Source of the DNA: Neoceratodus forsteri
Taxonomy: Eukaryota; Chordata; Ceratodontiformes; Ceratodontidae
NCBI GenBank assembly: GCA_016271365.2
Contig: CM028132.1
Coordinates: 1,186,047,001-1,186,111,000, forward strand
Direction: 5' to 3'
Length of the DNA: 64,000 nt
Shown: piece after piece, positions 22,701 to 32,693 of the stretch
How positions within the stretch are numbered: position 1 is the stretch's first letter
Layout: every line of letters starts with the position of its first letter
The notes under the pieces: model-generated
What the model was told of the DNA's origin: nothing
What the model saw: only the letters and a program-made list of their open reading frames with translations
The model's database searches: none
Position numbers and translations under genes: made by a program

Positions 22701-23176
22701 GCAGGGAGGCTTCAGTGGACTGGAGAGGGGAATCACCACGGAGTCAACAGGACCAGCTTCACAGCCCCAAGTAGGCCACAAGTCCCTGTTGCACTCCTGT
22801 GATCCTCCCTACTCCACAGCCCAGCTACAACTGACAAACTGTAGAATTATTTTTTAAACTTGAACCTCTCCAGGGTTCTAGATTGGCTTGAGTGGAATGC
22901 TGTGCATGAGCCACTCAGCACAGCATTCCATCCAGACCATTGTGACATATTTTGCCATTAAAATCTGTCTTTTGACCATGCTGTAAGTGCACTGGGCACT
23001 TTTCTATTATTTACAGTGTTTCCCTTTACATGGAGGTGAATCTTTTATTCTCAGGGGCCCCTTATCACCGTATCCTGCTGCCTACACCTACAGCAGGTAC
23101 CCCGAGCACCAGTGGACCCTTAATTGATTTATTTATTTTATTTTTTTCTGGGATGCCCCAACTTTGGGGCATTACA
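19750..23176 (-). repeat. 5' LTR of the gypsy element (3,427 bp)
   Basis: This matches the 3' LTR and carries the segment (about 22570-22878) missing there. The same segment has a counterpart in the solo LTR at about 39640-39950, sharing GGTGGTGCCA and GGGGCACCACAAAGA. That shows the missing segment is ancestral and the 3' LTR has lost it. Tandem arrays lie at 21160-21315 (21 bp), 21449-21798 (50 bp) and 21816-22065 (24 bp). Confidence 0.93.
21449..22065 (-). repeat. 50-bp and 24-bp tandem arrays in 5' LTR
   Basis: About seven 50-bp units (to about 21798) are followed by about ten 24-bp units (from about 21816). Units are the same as in the 3' LTR but counts differ, so the arrays have changed independently since insertion. 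Confidence 0.85.
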
Positions 23177-24849
23177 AGGGGGAAGTGCCTAATCTGATTA
23201 ACAGAAGCACTCTGGATAGTGGGGTTGATCATTGCCCTTTCACAGAAGAAAAGGTTCTGCAAGAACTCCTAAAACTGAAGGTGGACAAAACAATGGGGTC
23301 TGATGGAATTCACCCCAGAATTCTAAAATAATTAAGGGGGGGAACTAGTGAAACCACTGACTACTCTTTTTAATAAATCATGGGAGGATGGTGTGGTACC
23401 TGAGGACTGGAGGAAGGCGGATGTGATTCCCCTTCACAAAAGTGGGACCAAGACAGAGGCAGGAAACTACAGACCTGTCAGTTTGACCTTTGTGGTAGTG
23501 AAAGTGATGGAGTCACTTCTGAAGGAAAGAATTGTTGAGTATCTAGAGGCCAGTGGGGCAGAGGACCCAAGGCAGCATGGGTTCACAGTGGGAAGGTCAT
23601 GTCAGATGAATCTAATAGATTTCTTTGACTGGATGTCCAAAGTAGTAGACCAGGGAGGGGCTGTGGACATGGCCTACCAAGACTTTAGCAAGGCATTTCA
23701 CACAGTCCCATGCAAAAGATTAACAGTCAAATTAACCAGCCTGGGAGTGGGTCCCAGGGTGGTAGCCTGCGTAAAACATTGGCTAGACAACAGAACACAG
23801 AAGGTAATTGTAAATGGAGTCCACTCTGAAGAAAGAAGGGTTACTAGTGGTGTACCGCAGGGTTCAGTACTGGGTCCAGTCCTTTTTAATGTCTTTATAA
23901 GTGAGATTGCAGAGGGACTGGAAGGAAAAGTATGCCTCTTTGCAGATGACACAAAGATCTGCAACAGGGTTGATACACAAGGAGGTATGGAAAGGATGAG
24001 AAGGGACTTGGCAAGGTTGGAGAAATAGTTAGAAATATGGCAGTTAGAATTCAATGCAAAGAAGTGCAAAATAATGCACCTGGAAACAAGAACCCAGAGG
24101 AAGATTACACAGTGGGGGGGAGGTAGTAACTACAACAAAAAAGGAAAGGGACCTGGGGGTAATCATATCAGATGACTTTAAGGTTAGTAAGCAATGTGAG
24201 AAGGCAGTAGGGAGGGCTGGGGTATACTGGGATGCATAAGGAGAGGCATCACCAGCAGAAAACAGGAAGTTGTTATCCTCTGTACAGACAGTTGGTGCGC
24301 CCATCTGAGTACTGCATCCGGTTCTGGAGACCCCATCTCTGCAAGGACATAGACAGGATAGAGGCAGTCCAGAGGGGCAACTAAAATGGTGCAGGGTCTG
24401 CAAAGAGAAGCCGCATTGATGAGAGACTAAAGGAGCTTATTATGTATACCCTTGAGGAAAGAAGGAAAGGGGACATGATAGAAACTTTTAAGTACCTCAG
24501 TGGAATCAACAAAATTCAAGAGGTAGCATCTTTCAGAAAAGAGATGTGCAAGAACAAGGTGACACAATTTAAAGATAGAGGGCAGTTCCGGGTAATGTGA
24601 GGAAGTATTTTTTCACAGAGAGGGTAGTGGATGCATGAAACAGCCTTCCTGAGGAGGTTGTGGTGTCTAAAACTGTGGGAGAATTCAAGAATGCATGGGA
24701 CAGACATAAGGCAATTCTTGTGGGCGGTAGGAAGAAATAGGCTGTTGGTTAACTAGGATCTGTAGCCTATCCTGTAGGTAGGGAAATGGGCAGACTAGGT
24801 GGGCCAAGCGGTCCTTATCTGCCGTCAAAGTCTATGTTTCTGTGTTTCT
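23177..24849 (+). pseudogene. CR1-A ORF2, reverse transcriptase portion and 3' end
   Basis: CR1-A continues here after the gypsy insertion. The RT begins with DHCPFTEEKVLQELLKLKVDK-like sequence near 23230. It then shows PEDWRKADVIPLHKSG, GNYRPVSLTFV, QHGFTVGRSCQMNLIDFFDW and YQDFSKAF (first catalytic Asp). SGVPQGSVLGPVLFN and an intact FADDTKICNRVD box follow. Frame breaks occur near 23330 and 24028. The C-terminal FRKEMCKN and FTERVVDA regions follow in other frames. The 3' end falls near 24849, with GGCAGACTAGGTGGGCCAAG and TATGTTTCTGTGTTTCTCTG. Confidence 0.88.
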
Positions 24850-25847
24850 CTGATCATCACACTCTCCTTACACACATAAACAAATTAGAAACATTAAGTA
24901 TTGTTTATCATTTTCATTACAACTGTTTGCTTACTGACAGTGAAAATTCCCCCTTCTATCTTTACCTGGTCATCAGAGAAATCTGTTATGATTGCTCTGA
25001 CAGTGATATAATTGAGTCTCTGGTTCTAAAACAGACCTTTGTTGTCTGTGTGTACAGAATGTCAGGAGAGTAGCATTCTACAAGTGGAACAGAGCAGAAT
25101 TTTGAATCCCTGTATTCCATGGTACACATTCCTTGATAAACATTCTATGTCTTGAATGTGGGGAAAAACAGAAAAAAAAAACAAGATGAAGAAAGTAGGC
25201 AATACAGAAATACTTTATAAACAAAACGAAAAGGTGGTAAAACAGAAATAGGCAGAGGTAGACCCAAACTGCCCAAATACATTGCTGATGTTAATAAAAG
25301 CGCATACATTTGAATCTTATATAGGAGTTTTCAGGTGAAATCTATCCCCCTTGACCTCAAATAAAAGGCAACCTGGCAGGTTTAAAGTTTCTTTTTCTTA
25401 CTAACCTTTCACCTCAATCCTATAGCAGTTTTCCTTTGATGTACTAGACCACAGCACATAAGTAAAAAACAAAAATAAAGAGAAGGTTGCCTTCAATGAG
25501 ACTATATAACAACAGTGTAATGAAAATTAAGTTTTAAATACTGCTTATGTCTTACAAATTTACAGATGCTACAGTGCATTTATATGATAAAATGTACATG
25601 TTACAGAGAAAATATTTATTTTCAACCAACTCTACTAATAAATAACTTTTACTGCAAAGTACTGTACTAGTTAACCTATTGCTGACATTTCCTATTTTAT
25701 GCATTAATAGGGACTACTTTTTTCAGTTTTTAGATATTTTAGAGGTAATGTATTGTATACTCTTTTGAAAATAGTAAATACATTTTAATCCGCATCAGAT
25801 TAAATCAAACTAATTCTTTTATGATGGTGGCCCATTTTACAAGTGTG
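24850..25847. other. Unassigned AT-rich stretch
   Basis: No gene or repeat family recognised. The sequence is AT-rich with short chance open frames. Confidence 0.5.
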
Positions 25848-26340
25848 ATAAGCCACTCCAGGGTGTGCATTAAAGGATTTTAATGCACTTCCTAGGGGCG
25901 TTTCAGCCTCGTGCTTTAGCACGCCTCTGGGGTGTGCATTAAATATAGAATAATGGATGGGGAAAGGTTTGATATGAGAATTTAATGCACACCTGAGTTG
26001 TGGGATGCTACATAAACCCCGAGGGCGAAGCCCGAGGGGTTTATCAAAGCATCCCACAACCGAGGGTGAGCATTAAATTCTCATATGAAACACCCTCCCC
26101 ATCTTTTATTTTTTATAATAACAGACCAGCAATTTTTCTCCTGCAGTTTATGAGACTGTTTGGCCTCGCCCACATACAGAATGTTGGCCAATGAGGCAGC
26201 AGCATAGTTTGACTGGCATGGCTCATGAATGTCATAACAACCAGCTGGTTGTTATGGAAAATATCAACCTGGTCAGTACATTGAGAGAAATTGCTGACCA
26301 GTTATTATAATCCTTTAATGCACACCCTGTTGTGGTTTAT
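25848..26340. mobile_element. Foldback/MITE DNA element with nested inverted repeats
   Basis: The ends carry a 32-bp terminal inverted repeat (25848-25879 against 26309-26340) with 29 of 32 positions matching, built around CAGGGTGTGCATTAAAGGATT-type sequence. Inside, 25956-26103 forms a hairpin of about 148 bp with arms including GATATGAGAATTTAATGCAC and GTTGTGGGATGCT around an AAACCCC/GGGGTTT centre. The motif TGCATTAAA or its complement occurs six times. There is no transposase, so it is non-autonomous. The CAGGG ends suggest hAT, but I found no 8-bp duplication, so the superfamily is open. Confidence 0.75.
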
Positions 26341-27479
26341 TACTTACTTAAAACACATAAACAATATTGGCTAAGCTCAATTATCTATTCAGGTATCCTT
26401 CCTTACCCTATCCTTAACATCCTGGTTTTCCTGTTCCCTGCAGGCTTTATGAGCTCACCTTACCTAGCACCCTTACTTTAATTTATTATGTACCCCTGCT
26501 TTGCTGCATTCATCACTGTTGTTCTAAAGCCCATTTCTGGGGGAGTCCTAGCTAGGTTCTCCTTTTGCTCTTCGTCCTCTGTAGCAAAATATTCAGTGTA
26601 AGTATCCCAGTACTGTTGAAGGCTACAAACTTATTTTAAAACCTTTGCCCCCATCAGGAAAACTTCCATACCTTCATAGAGCCAGCTCAACAGTTGTAAT
26701 AATAGATAGGGTTTGTAAACGACACTTACTGCGTGGCACTGTGCTTACAATATACATTTACTGTGAACACCATGAGAATGTCTCAAAATATGAAGATGAA
26801 ATACAAACATGAACCTTATTAGAAATGCTTGCTCCATTGTACTTCGTTATTCTTACTGTGACCCTCTCTTTGACTTTTTACCCTATACAAGTTGTTCTGA
26901 CCCAATTGAACTTTGACCTCTTTCTGACCACTGGATAACACCCTAAAAATAAATTCCTGACACTCTACTGGAGAATTAGGATTACATGGGAAATGTCACC
27001 AGCATACTAAAACACTCCAGCCCTGGGTACTCCTCACACATGTAATTTTTCTACTGTTTACAATCACCTGCACTGAACAGAAAATAAAGCAGAAAAGCAC
27101 TGCCCAGCAGGCACAGTTATGGAACAGTCTCGCAGAGTCAACACTGTGAGTACTCATAATGCTACATATCAGATCCATTAAAAAATGCTGTTAATTATGT
27201 TGCAGTAGAACAGGGATTCCATTTATGTTTTGCTGGACCTACTATACACTAATGTGTCCCCGTCACCATTTGTTGCTGGGTAAGAGCAGTTTCTCTTGCA
27301 TTCTGCTCAAGCCAGAACAGAACAGTTCAGTTTCACTTTGCTGTTCTTTCACAAGCAGAACATGTGTGAAACTGCTAGTTCCATGTGATAACGGTGATTG
27401 CAGAATAACGATCACCATTTGGGTGAATGTACATCACCGAAAATAAATTTTGGCGATGTACACTCATGGCGAACAGCAA
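26341..27479. other. Unassigned, with one imperfect palindrome
   Basis: No gene recognised. An imperfect palindrome lies at about 27425-27465, with TGTACATCACCGAAAA opposing TTTTGGCGATGTACA. It may be a remnant of a small DNA element. Confidence 0.45.
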
Positions 27480-27705
27480 AAGAGCACTCGAGACTTAGAT
27501 TTTTCTATTGCACCTCCCCAAAGGATTCTAAACTCCAGGGGTTGTGTTTTGGGGGGGGGGTACAAAACTAAAAAAAAAAAAAAAAAGACACAGCACAGAA
27601 AACACAGGTGCATCCAGAACTGAACCTGGCACTCTCCCAACCCCAGTCTGCCACCAACCCACTACACCACACAGCCAGCTCAGCAGCCCACTGTGGTAAT
27701 ATCTG
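27480..27705 (-). repeat. tRNA-derived SINE-like element with A-rich middle
   Basis: On the minus strand a tRNA-like head (27606-27703) shows an A-box-like TGGTGTAGTGGGTT and a B-box-like GGTTCAGTTCTGG at plausible spacing. A T-run of about 17 (plus-strand A-run at 27571) and a C-run follow. The rest of the body is unassigned and the boundaries are approximate. Confidence 0.5.
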
Positions 27706-27930
27706 TTTTATAGAGGCATCCAAATTTATTTTTTTTAAACCCTCCCCTTTTTCTATATTTTTTTTTGCCTTATTTTATTTTGTTTTGTATGTTTAGATCA
27801 GTCTGTTATAACAGCATGTCTTTTATTTTACTTTGTTAAGACATTATGTATTTAGGTACACTGCCCCTTTAAGGTATATGTGTAGACTGGCCATCTATGC
27901 ATATATTGGTATAATGTACTAAAATACATA

Positions 27931-27946
27931 GGCCCAGATATTCAAA
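27931..27946 (+). repeat. Harbinger left terminal inverted repeat
   Basis: GGCCCAGATATTCAAA is the exact reverse complement of 35657-35672. ATA precedes it at 27928-27930. Confidence 0.92.
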
Positions 27947-28479
27947 AAGGTTGCACCATGCGCAATAGGGATGCGCCAGCACAAGTCCGAAAATGCGCCA
28001 TTCTGCGATATTCAGCGGGAGGCAGATGTGCCCCCCCAAATCACACTGTGCAAGAGCGCAATGATAATGAATGCATGTGCAACTGAAGGGGGAGAAACCA
28101 TGCATAAATGGCGCAGTGCGATATTCAACAACATGCGCCATGAGCAATAGGGGATCAAGCGGAAGTTGCGATAGCGGAAATGAGCCAAAATAAAAAGGAA
28201 CAAGAGAGAGGCTCAAGAACGCTACAGGGAAGGCACATGTTGCTGAACCATAGCCAGCCACACAAACACACAGGGTAAGACAGAGGCAGAGCACCTGGAA
28301 CCCCCAGGAACAGGGAAGGTGTGGGGAGCCACAGCCACAGTGCAGTGCAGTGCAGAAGGGGGAAGTGCCACACAGCACTGAGGCCACCACAGGAAGGTGT
28401 TCCCAGTGCAGGGGAAGGAGCAGGCAGAAAAGCGGGGGGAACACAGAAACAGCTGCCGGGGGGGGGAACACAAGCCAGG

Positions 28480-29684
28480 AACATGGCCAGTGCCACCATC
28501 CAGATGGAGGCAGTTATGAGGGGGTGAGAAGGCAGGCAGCAGGAGGGCACTGCTGTGGATGGGTCCGTCGGCGGTATGCCCTCAACAGGCAGTACCAAGC
28601 CCACACCAGCTCCGAGCTGTACACCGATACCAAGATTGTGGGCTGTACCACCTGAACCGGGCAATTCTGATGTGGCTCTGTGAGCTGTGCAGTGATGTGA
28701 TGCAGGCACCCACACGACGGAGCCATGCTCTGTCAGTGGAGACAAAAGTGACAGCTTGCATGTGCCTGCTCACCATGGGTACCTTCCAGAGACCAACAGG
28801 GGACATGACAGGCATAACCCAGTCGGCCACATCATGCCACCTCACCCAATTCCTCAGCGCACTGCTGCCACATACTGTGGAGTACATCCATTTCCCCAGC
28901 ACACCGGTGGACCGCACAGCAAACATACAGGAGTTCCACAAGGTAGCACATATGCCTGGCATGCTCAGGGCAATAGACTGCACCCATGTGGCCATCCACA
29001 CACCACCTGGCCCCGAAGGGGCTGCATACTTGAATCGGATGGGGTATGCAAGCATCAACTGCCAGGTGGTGTGCGATGCCAGGGGGTGCATAATCAATGT
29101 CTGTGCCATGCACCCTGGGGGAGCACATGATGCCTTCATCTGGCACCAGTCAGCACTGTGCCACAGATTCAAGAGTGGGGACATCCCCACTGGCCACTTA
29201 GTGGGTGAGTATGCAAACCACGCAGAAAGACATGGAGCTTGGGAGGGGAAAAGTCAGAGGTGACATGGGCATTGGCCTAGATGGCCCAAGGCAGGGCAAT
29301 GCTGATCACCAAACTAAATTCCACCCTCTACACACAGGTGACAGTGGATACCCACTCCATCCCTGGCTGCTCACACCATACCGGTGGCCCTCGACCCCAT
29401 CGCAGCAACGCTACAATGAGGCACATGCCACCACATGCAATGTCATTGAGTGGGTGTTCGGTATGCTGAAGGCATGTTTCCATTGCCTGGATGCATCTGG
29501 CGGTGCCCTACAGTACAGCCCCTCAAAGGCCTGTGGGCTATTCCTGGCCTGTTGCATCCTACATGACATGGTCAATGACTGTGGGATAGCCATACAGGTC
29601 GAAGAGGGGGACAGCGATAGGGACGATGAGGACGCTGGGGAAGATGGTAATGGGCAGCCCCTCCTTGGGCAAAGGGACCCCTGA
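28480..29684 (+). CDS. Harbinger transposase (HARBI1-type DDE nuclease), two main exons
   Basis: This nuclease cuts and joins the element ends. Exon 1 ends at 29204, followed by a GTGAGT donor. A 133-bp intron ends in CTACACACAG, and exon 2 runs from 29338 to a TGA ending at 29684. Joining keeps the frame. Catalytic residues are visible: Asp in LRAIDCTHVAI, Asp in HPGGAHDAFIW and Glu in NVIEWVFGMLKACF. Upstream blocks include YHLNRAILMWLCEL and RRSHALSVETKV. An acidic tail (EEGDSDRDDEDAGE) ends the protein. Estimated length of about 350 residues fits the family. The N-terminus (28480-28640) moves between frames, so either a frameshift or an unseen exon is present and the start is uncertain. 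The catalytic part is uninterrupted. Confidence 0.88.
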
Positions 29685-29901
29685 CTGATCTGGCTGGCAC
29701 AGCTGCATCAGGACACCATCATGGAGGAGCACTTCAGCCAACCCAGGTAAGTCATGGGGCCATATGCAACCATCAGTGGCAAAGGCACAACCCACAAACA
29801 CGCATGGACAAACACCAGGGGTGCATGTCGTCAAGGGAATTGGTCGAGCATGGAACCGCACACGCAGCCAGGGTTGGGCATGGTCTAACACAGCATTTGG
29901 T

Positions 29902-30120
29902 CACACACACACACACACACACACCTCACAAGATATGCACAAAGGGTAGGAGGCACACCGACCCCGACAGCCACCCCTGTCCACAGACCACCACACCCAG
30001 TGCCTGTCATTGTGCGTGTGTCAGACGCTGGGCACCATTGCCCAGTGGCAGACAGCGCAACGCAGGCATCATCATGCACATGCCACAGCGGACAGCAGCT
30101 GGGAGGGTGTGCAGATGGAC

Positions 30121-30152
<32 letters not shown>
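29902..30152. repeat. (CA)n and (TG)n microsatellites downstream of transposase
   Basis: A (CA)n run lies at 29902-29924 and a (TG)n run at about 30122-30152. They are mutually complementary and lie about 200 bp apart, between the two convergent genes. Confidence 0.85.
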
Positions 30153-30154
<2 letters not shown>

Positions 30155-30543
30155 CGGGGCCAGGTACCCCACCCATGCATTGCATGCTGAACAACACAAT
30201 GCACACAGGGCAGCATCAGATAGTACCTGTGCTGGGAGACAGGTCAGTCACGTGCCACAGTGCCACGGCCACCATGGATGTGTGGGCAGCCCCGCCGAGA
30301 CCCACCAGCAGTGACAGGCTGACCAATGGCCTCATGGGGTGGCACCGACAGTCCCTCAGGGGTTCCACTGCGTGAACGCAACATTGCTCGTGCAGGGGTC
30401 TGCAGTACACCAAATATGCCTGAGCCAGGCGCGCTCGACATGCCCACAGCTGAACCCAGTGTCGACAAGGAGGGTGCTGCACAATGCCGGGAATGGGGGG
30501 TGGACATTGCACTGGGCAGCATCTGTGATGCATGAGCAAATAA

Positions 30544-31934
30544 CTATGTGCCCATTGTGGCCATGACAGCTGTGATTGCCTGTGTCTGCCTGTCAATGGC
30601 AGCGGTCACAGCCTCCAGCAACCAGTCCATCCCTGCCAGGAGCAGAGCAGTGTCTCTGCTGCGCCACTCCTCTGCCTGGCACAGGGCCGCACTGAGTGCA
30701 TCCACCACCGTCGCAAGCCGCACCTGCTGATTGACTGATGCTTGGAGTATGCGGGTGTGCTCATATAAGAGGTCATCTGCCTGATCGGCATGCTGTCCCT
30801 CATGGTGTTTGCGGCCCTGATGGTCAGCACCCCTTGAGGGTGGGCGCTGCACACCAGGGCCAGGCCTGGGCATGTCCACAGGTGGTGCACTGATGCCACC
30901 CCCTGACACTGTACCCCCATGGCCATTGGCCAACTGCTGACACTGTCCCTCAGGCTACCTCTCTCCAGGGCTCAACAGTGCCGCCGCAGTGGCTGCAACA
31001 GCCCCACTGTCCTGGACACACACCAGTTCTGCCCCACTGGTGCAGACAGGCACAGGCTAGAATTGTGATGTCATGCAGGCCTCCACAGCAGCACCACCCA
31101 TGGCCATGCCCGTGATGTCACCTGCTGTGTGGTCATCCTGTGGCCCACACATATCACTACCCATGACGTTAGCACCATCATCATCAGTGACGGATCTGGC
31201 ACAAGCCCGGGTCTCAGCATGCTGGCATCCATGGACGCTGGCATGCTGGGACACAGGCAGGGCCTCCTCCGCACCTGCTCCACCAACATCAGTCCGGATG
31301 TCCAGGCAGGCCCCCTGTCACCCTGACCCTCATATGCCTGTGGAGGTGGACGGGCCCTCCTCCATCTCCATGCTACCACCCTCAGTGGAGAAGCCCACCA
31401 CTGCTGACCCATGTAGACGCTCAGGAGCTGTAAGGGAAAAACAGTAGCATTAATGTATGTGACCTACCCTGTCCCCCCTCCATTGACAGACCAGGACCTA
31501 CCATGCAGTGACGGGCTACCACCCATCTGGAATCCACCACCCGGAACACCCTCAATGGCACAACGTTGCATGCTGCCAGCAACCCGCTCTTCTTGTGGGG
31601 TCAGGCATTGCACCTCCAGCTGTCCCCCACCGGTTGCAGACCGTGCTGCCCTGATGGCAGCCACCTTCTCCTTAATCCTCCCCCTGTCCATGCCCATCTT
31701 CTTTTTGAACTCCTGCACGAACCGCTGGTGGCTGCCATGCAGGTTGATGGCACGCGCCACCTCTTCCCATGCAGCAGCACGGGCCTGTGGTGTTCCCTGG
31801 CGTCCGCTGTGCAGCGGCTCCTGGTCGAGGTAGGCCTCAAACAGGGCATCTGTTTCTGCCTTGGTGAAGTTAGACCTCCTCTTCCGCCCACACCTCTGTT
31901 CCTCTTCCTCTTCCTCCACCTCACGATCGGTCAT
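30544..31934 (-). pseudogene. Harbinger accessory protein, Myb/SANT-like
   Basis: Partner proteins of this type bind subterminal DNA and help bring the transposase to the nucleus and ends. The start is ATG at 31934, just after an acceptor-like TTCTCACAG, so a 5' noncoding exon is likely. Exon 1 (31934-31502) has an acidic run, then CGRKRRSNFTKAETDALFEA, WEEVARAINLHG and FVQEFKKKMGMDRGRIKEKV: a trihelix Myb/SANT-like DNA-binding domain. A GTAGGT donor (31501) pairs with a CCCTTACAG acceptor before 31427 and keeps phase. Exon 2 stays in one frame to 30544 but has TGA at 31332-31330 and about 31320, and TAG near 31057 and 30960. Its C-terminus, with DLLYEHTRILQASVNQQVRL, looks coiled-coil. If the stops are real the protein ends after about 177 residues. 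Confidence 0.8.
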
Positions 31935-32036
31935 TATTCCTCCTGTGAGAATGACAGGTGTTACCTGTGACTGTACAGTCCCATGCATGTCCCAAACACC
32001 ACAGTCCACACTCCCAAACAGCATGCAACTCACCAT

Positions 32037-32693
32037 AATAGACTACAGTAACTGACTATGGCCAGTGCAGCCCAATGTCGCAGTTTTATAGTGCAATGCA
32101 TACAAATGAGGCGAGGCGCATTTTTAAGTGGATGCAAATGCAGTGTCTGCACCACTGAATGGCTGATTTGCTGAATGTCACGCTGTTGCGCTTTGCACAA
32201 TTGTGTTGAACCTGCTCAGCCAAGGGCGCAGTTCTGTGACATGTGCAGTACACACCTAACTGCGCATACCCGGGGTGATGACGCAGGCACCTGCTGTGCT
32301 GCTGACATGCTGTGCATGGGAGGCAATGCAGGGCATGGCCACAATTGTGCCAGTGGCGCTACTGCGCTGCTCACATATATGGCGCTGTGGCACTGGGGTG
32401 CCGTAGGTGTACTGGGGCCACAGCGCTATAGGCCACTACAGGAAGTGGCACACAGGCACCCAATCGCACTACATGCATTGGTTTCCAATCGCACTGTGGC
32501 TGTCCATGCACGAGAGACCCTTGACCCTGTGCCCAACCTTTTCCCCCTAGGCACCATGCGTCAAGCATGGGTGCACCACTATCGTGCTGTTCGGTGACAG
32601 CGCAATAGGGAATGGCAGCACTGTACCATGCAGCATCTGCATGTGGTGGAATCGAGCTGCTGAGCACCATTTTGAATCTAAATATCTGCTGAG
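32037..32693. promoter_or_regulatory. Shared divergent intergenic region, GCGC-rich
   Basis: This lies between the minus-strand SANT gene and the plus-strand MADF-like gene, so it probably carries both promoters. It holds about nine GCGC-containing motifs, such as GGCGCAGTTC, ACTGCGCATAC, TGGCGCTACTGCGC and ACAGCGCAATAGGGA. The last nearly repeats ATGCGCAATAGGGA near the left end (about 27958). This suggests shared binding sites for an element-coded protein. No clear TATA box is seen. Confidence 0.5.

Larger units (their letters stand above)
11099..23176 (-). mobile_element. Ty3/gypsy LTR retrotransposon, 12.1 kb, giant LTRs
   Basis: Two directly repeated LTRs (11099-14185 and 19750-23176) flank a minus-strand internal region of about 5.56 kb coding gag and pol. 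Pol order is protease, RT, RNase H, integrase, the standard gypsy order. The element starts TG and ends CA. The 4-bp duplication AGGG occurs at 11095-11098 and 23177-23180, and the interrupted CR1 resumes directly on the far side, proving the boundaries. Together the LTRs exceed the internal region. Gag and pol each stay in one frame with in-frame stops only. Pol lies in the -1 frame relative to gag, as in retroviruses using programmed frameshifting. No envelope gene is visible. The LTRs differ by scattered substitutions, repeat-number changes and a roughly 310-bp gap, so insertion is not recent. Confidence 0.95.

Noticed and set aside
25848..26340. Firm hAT assignment for the foldback element
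   Set aside because: The ends carry CAGGG, but the 8 bases outside do not match on the two sides and symmetry extends past them, so no 8-bp duplication can be claimed.
32660..32690. Possible internal Harbinger end (TTTTGAATCTAAATATCTG)
   Set aside because: It resembles the terminal repeat only loosely and has no GGCC end or duplication, so a second nested element is not supported.
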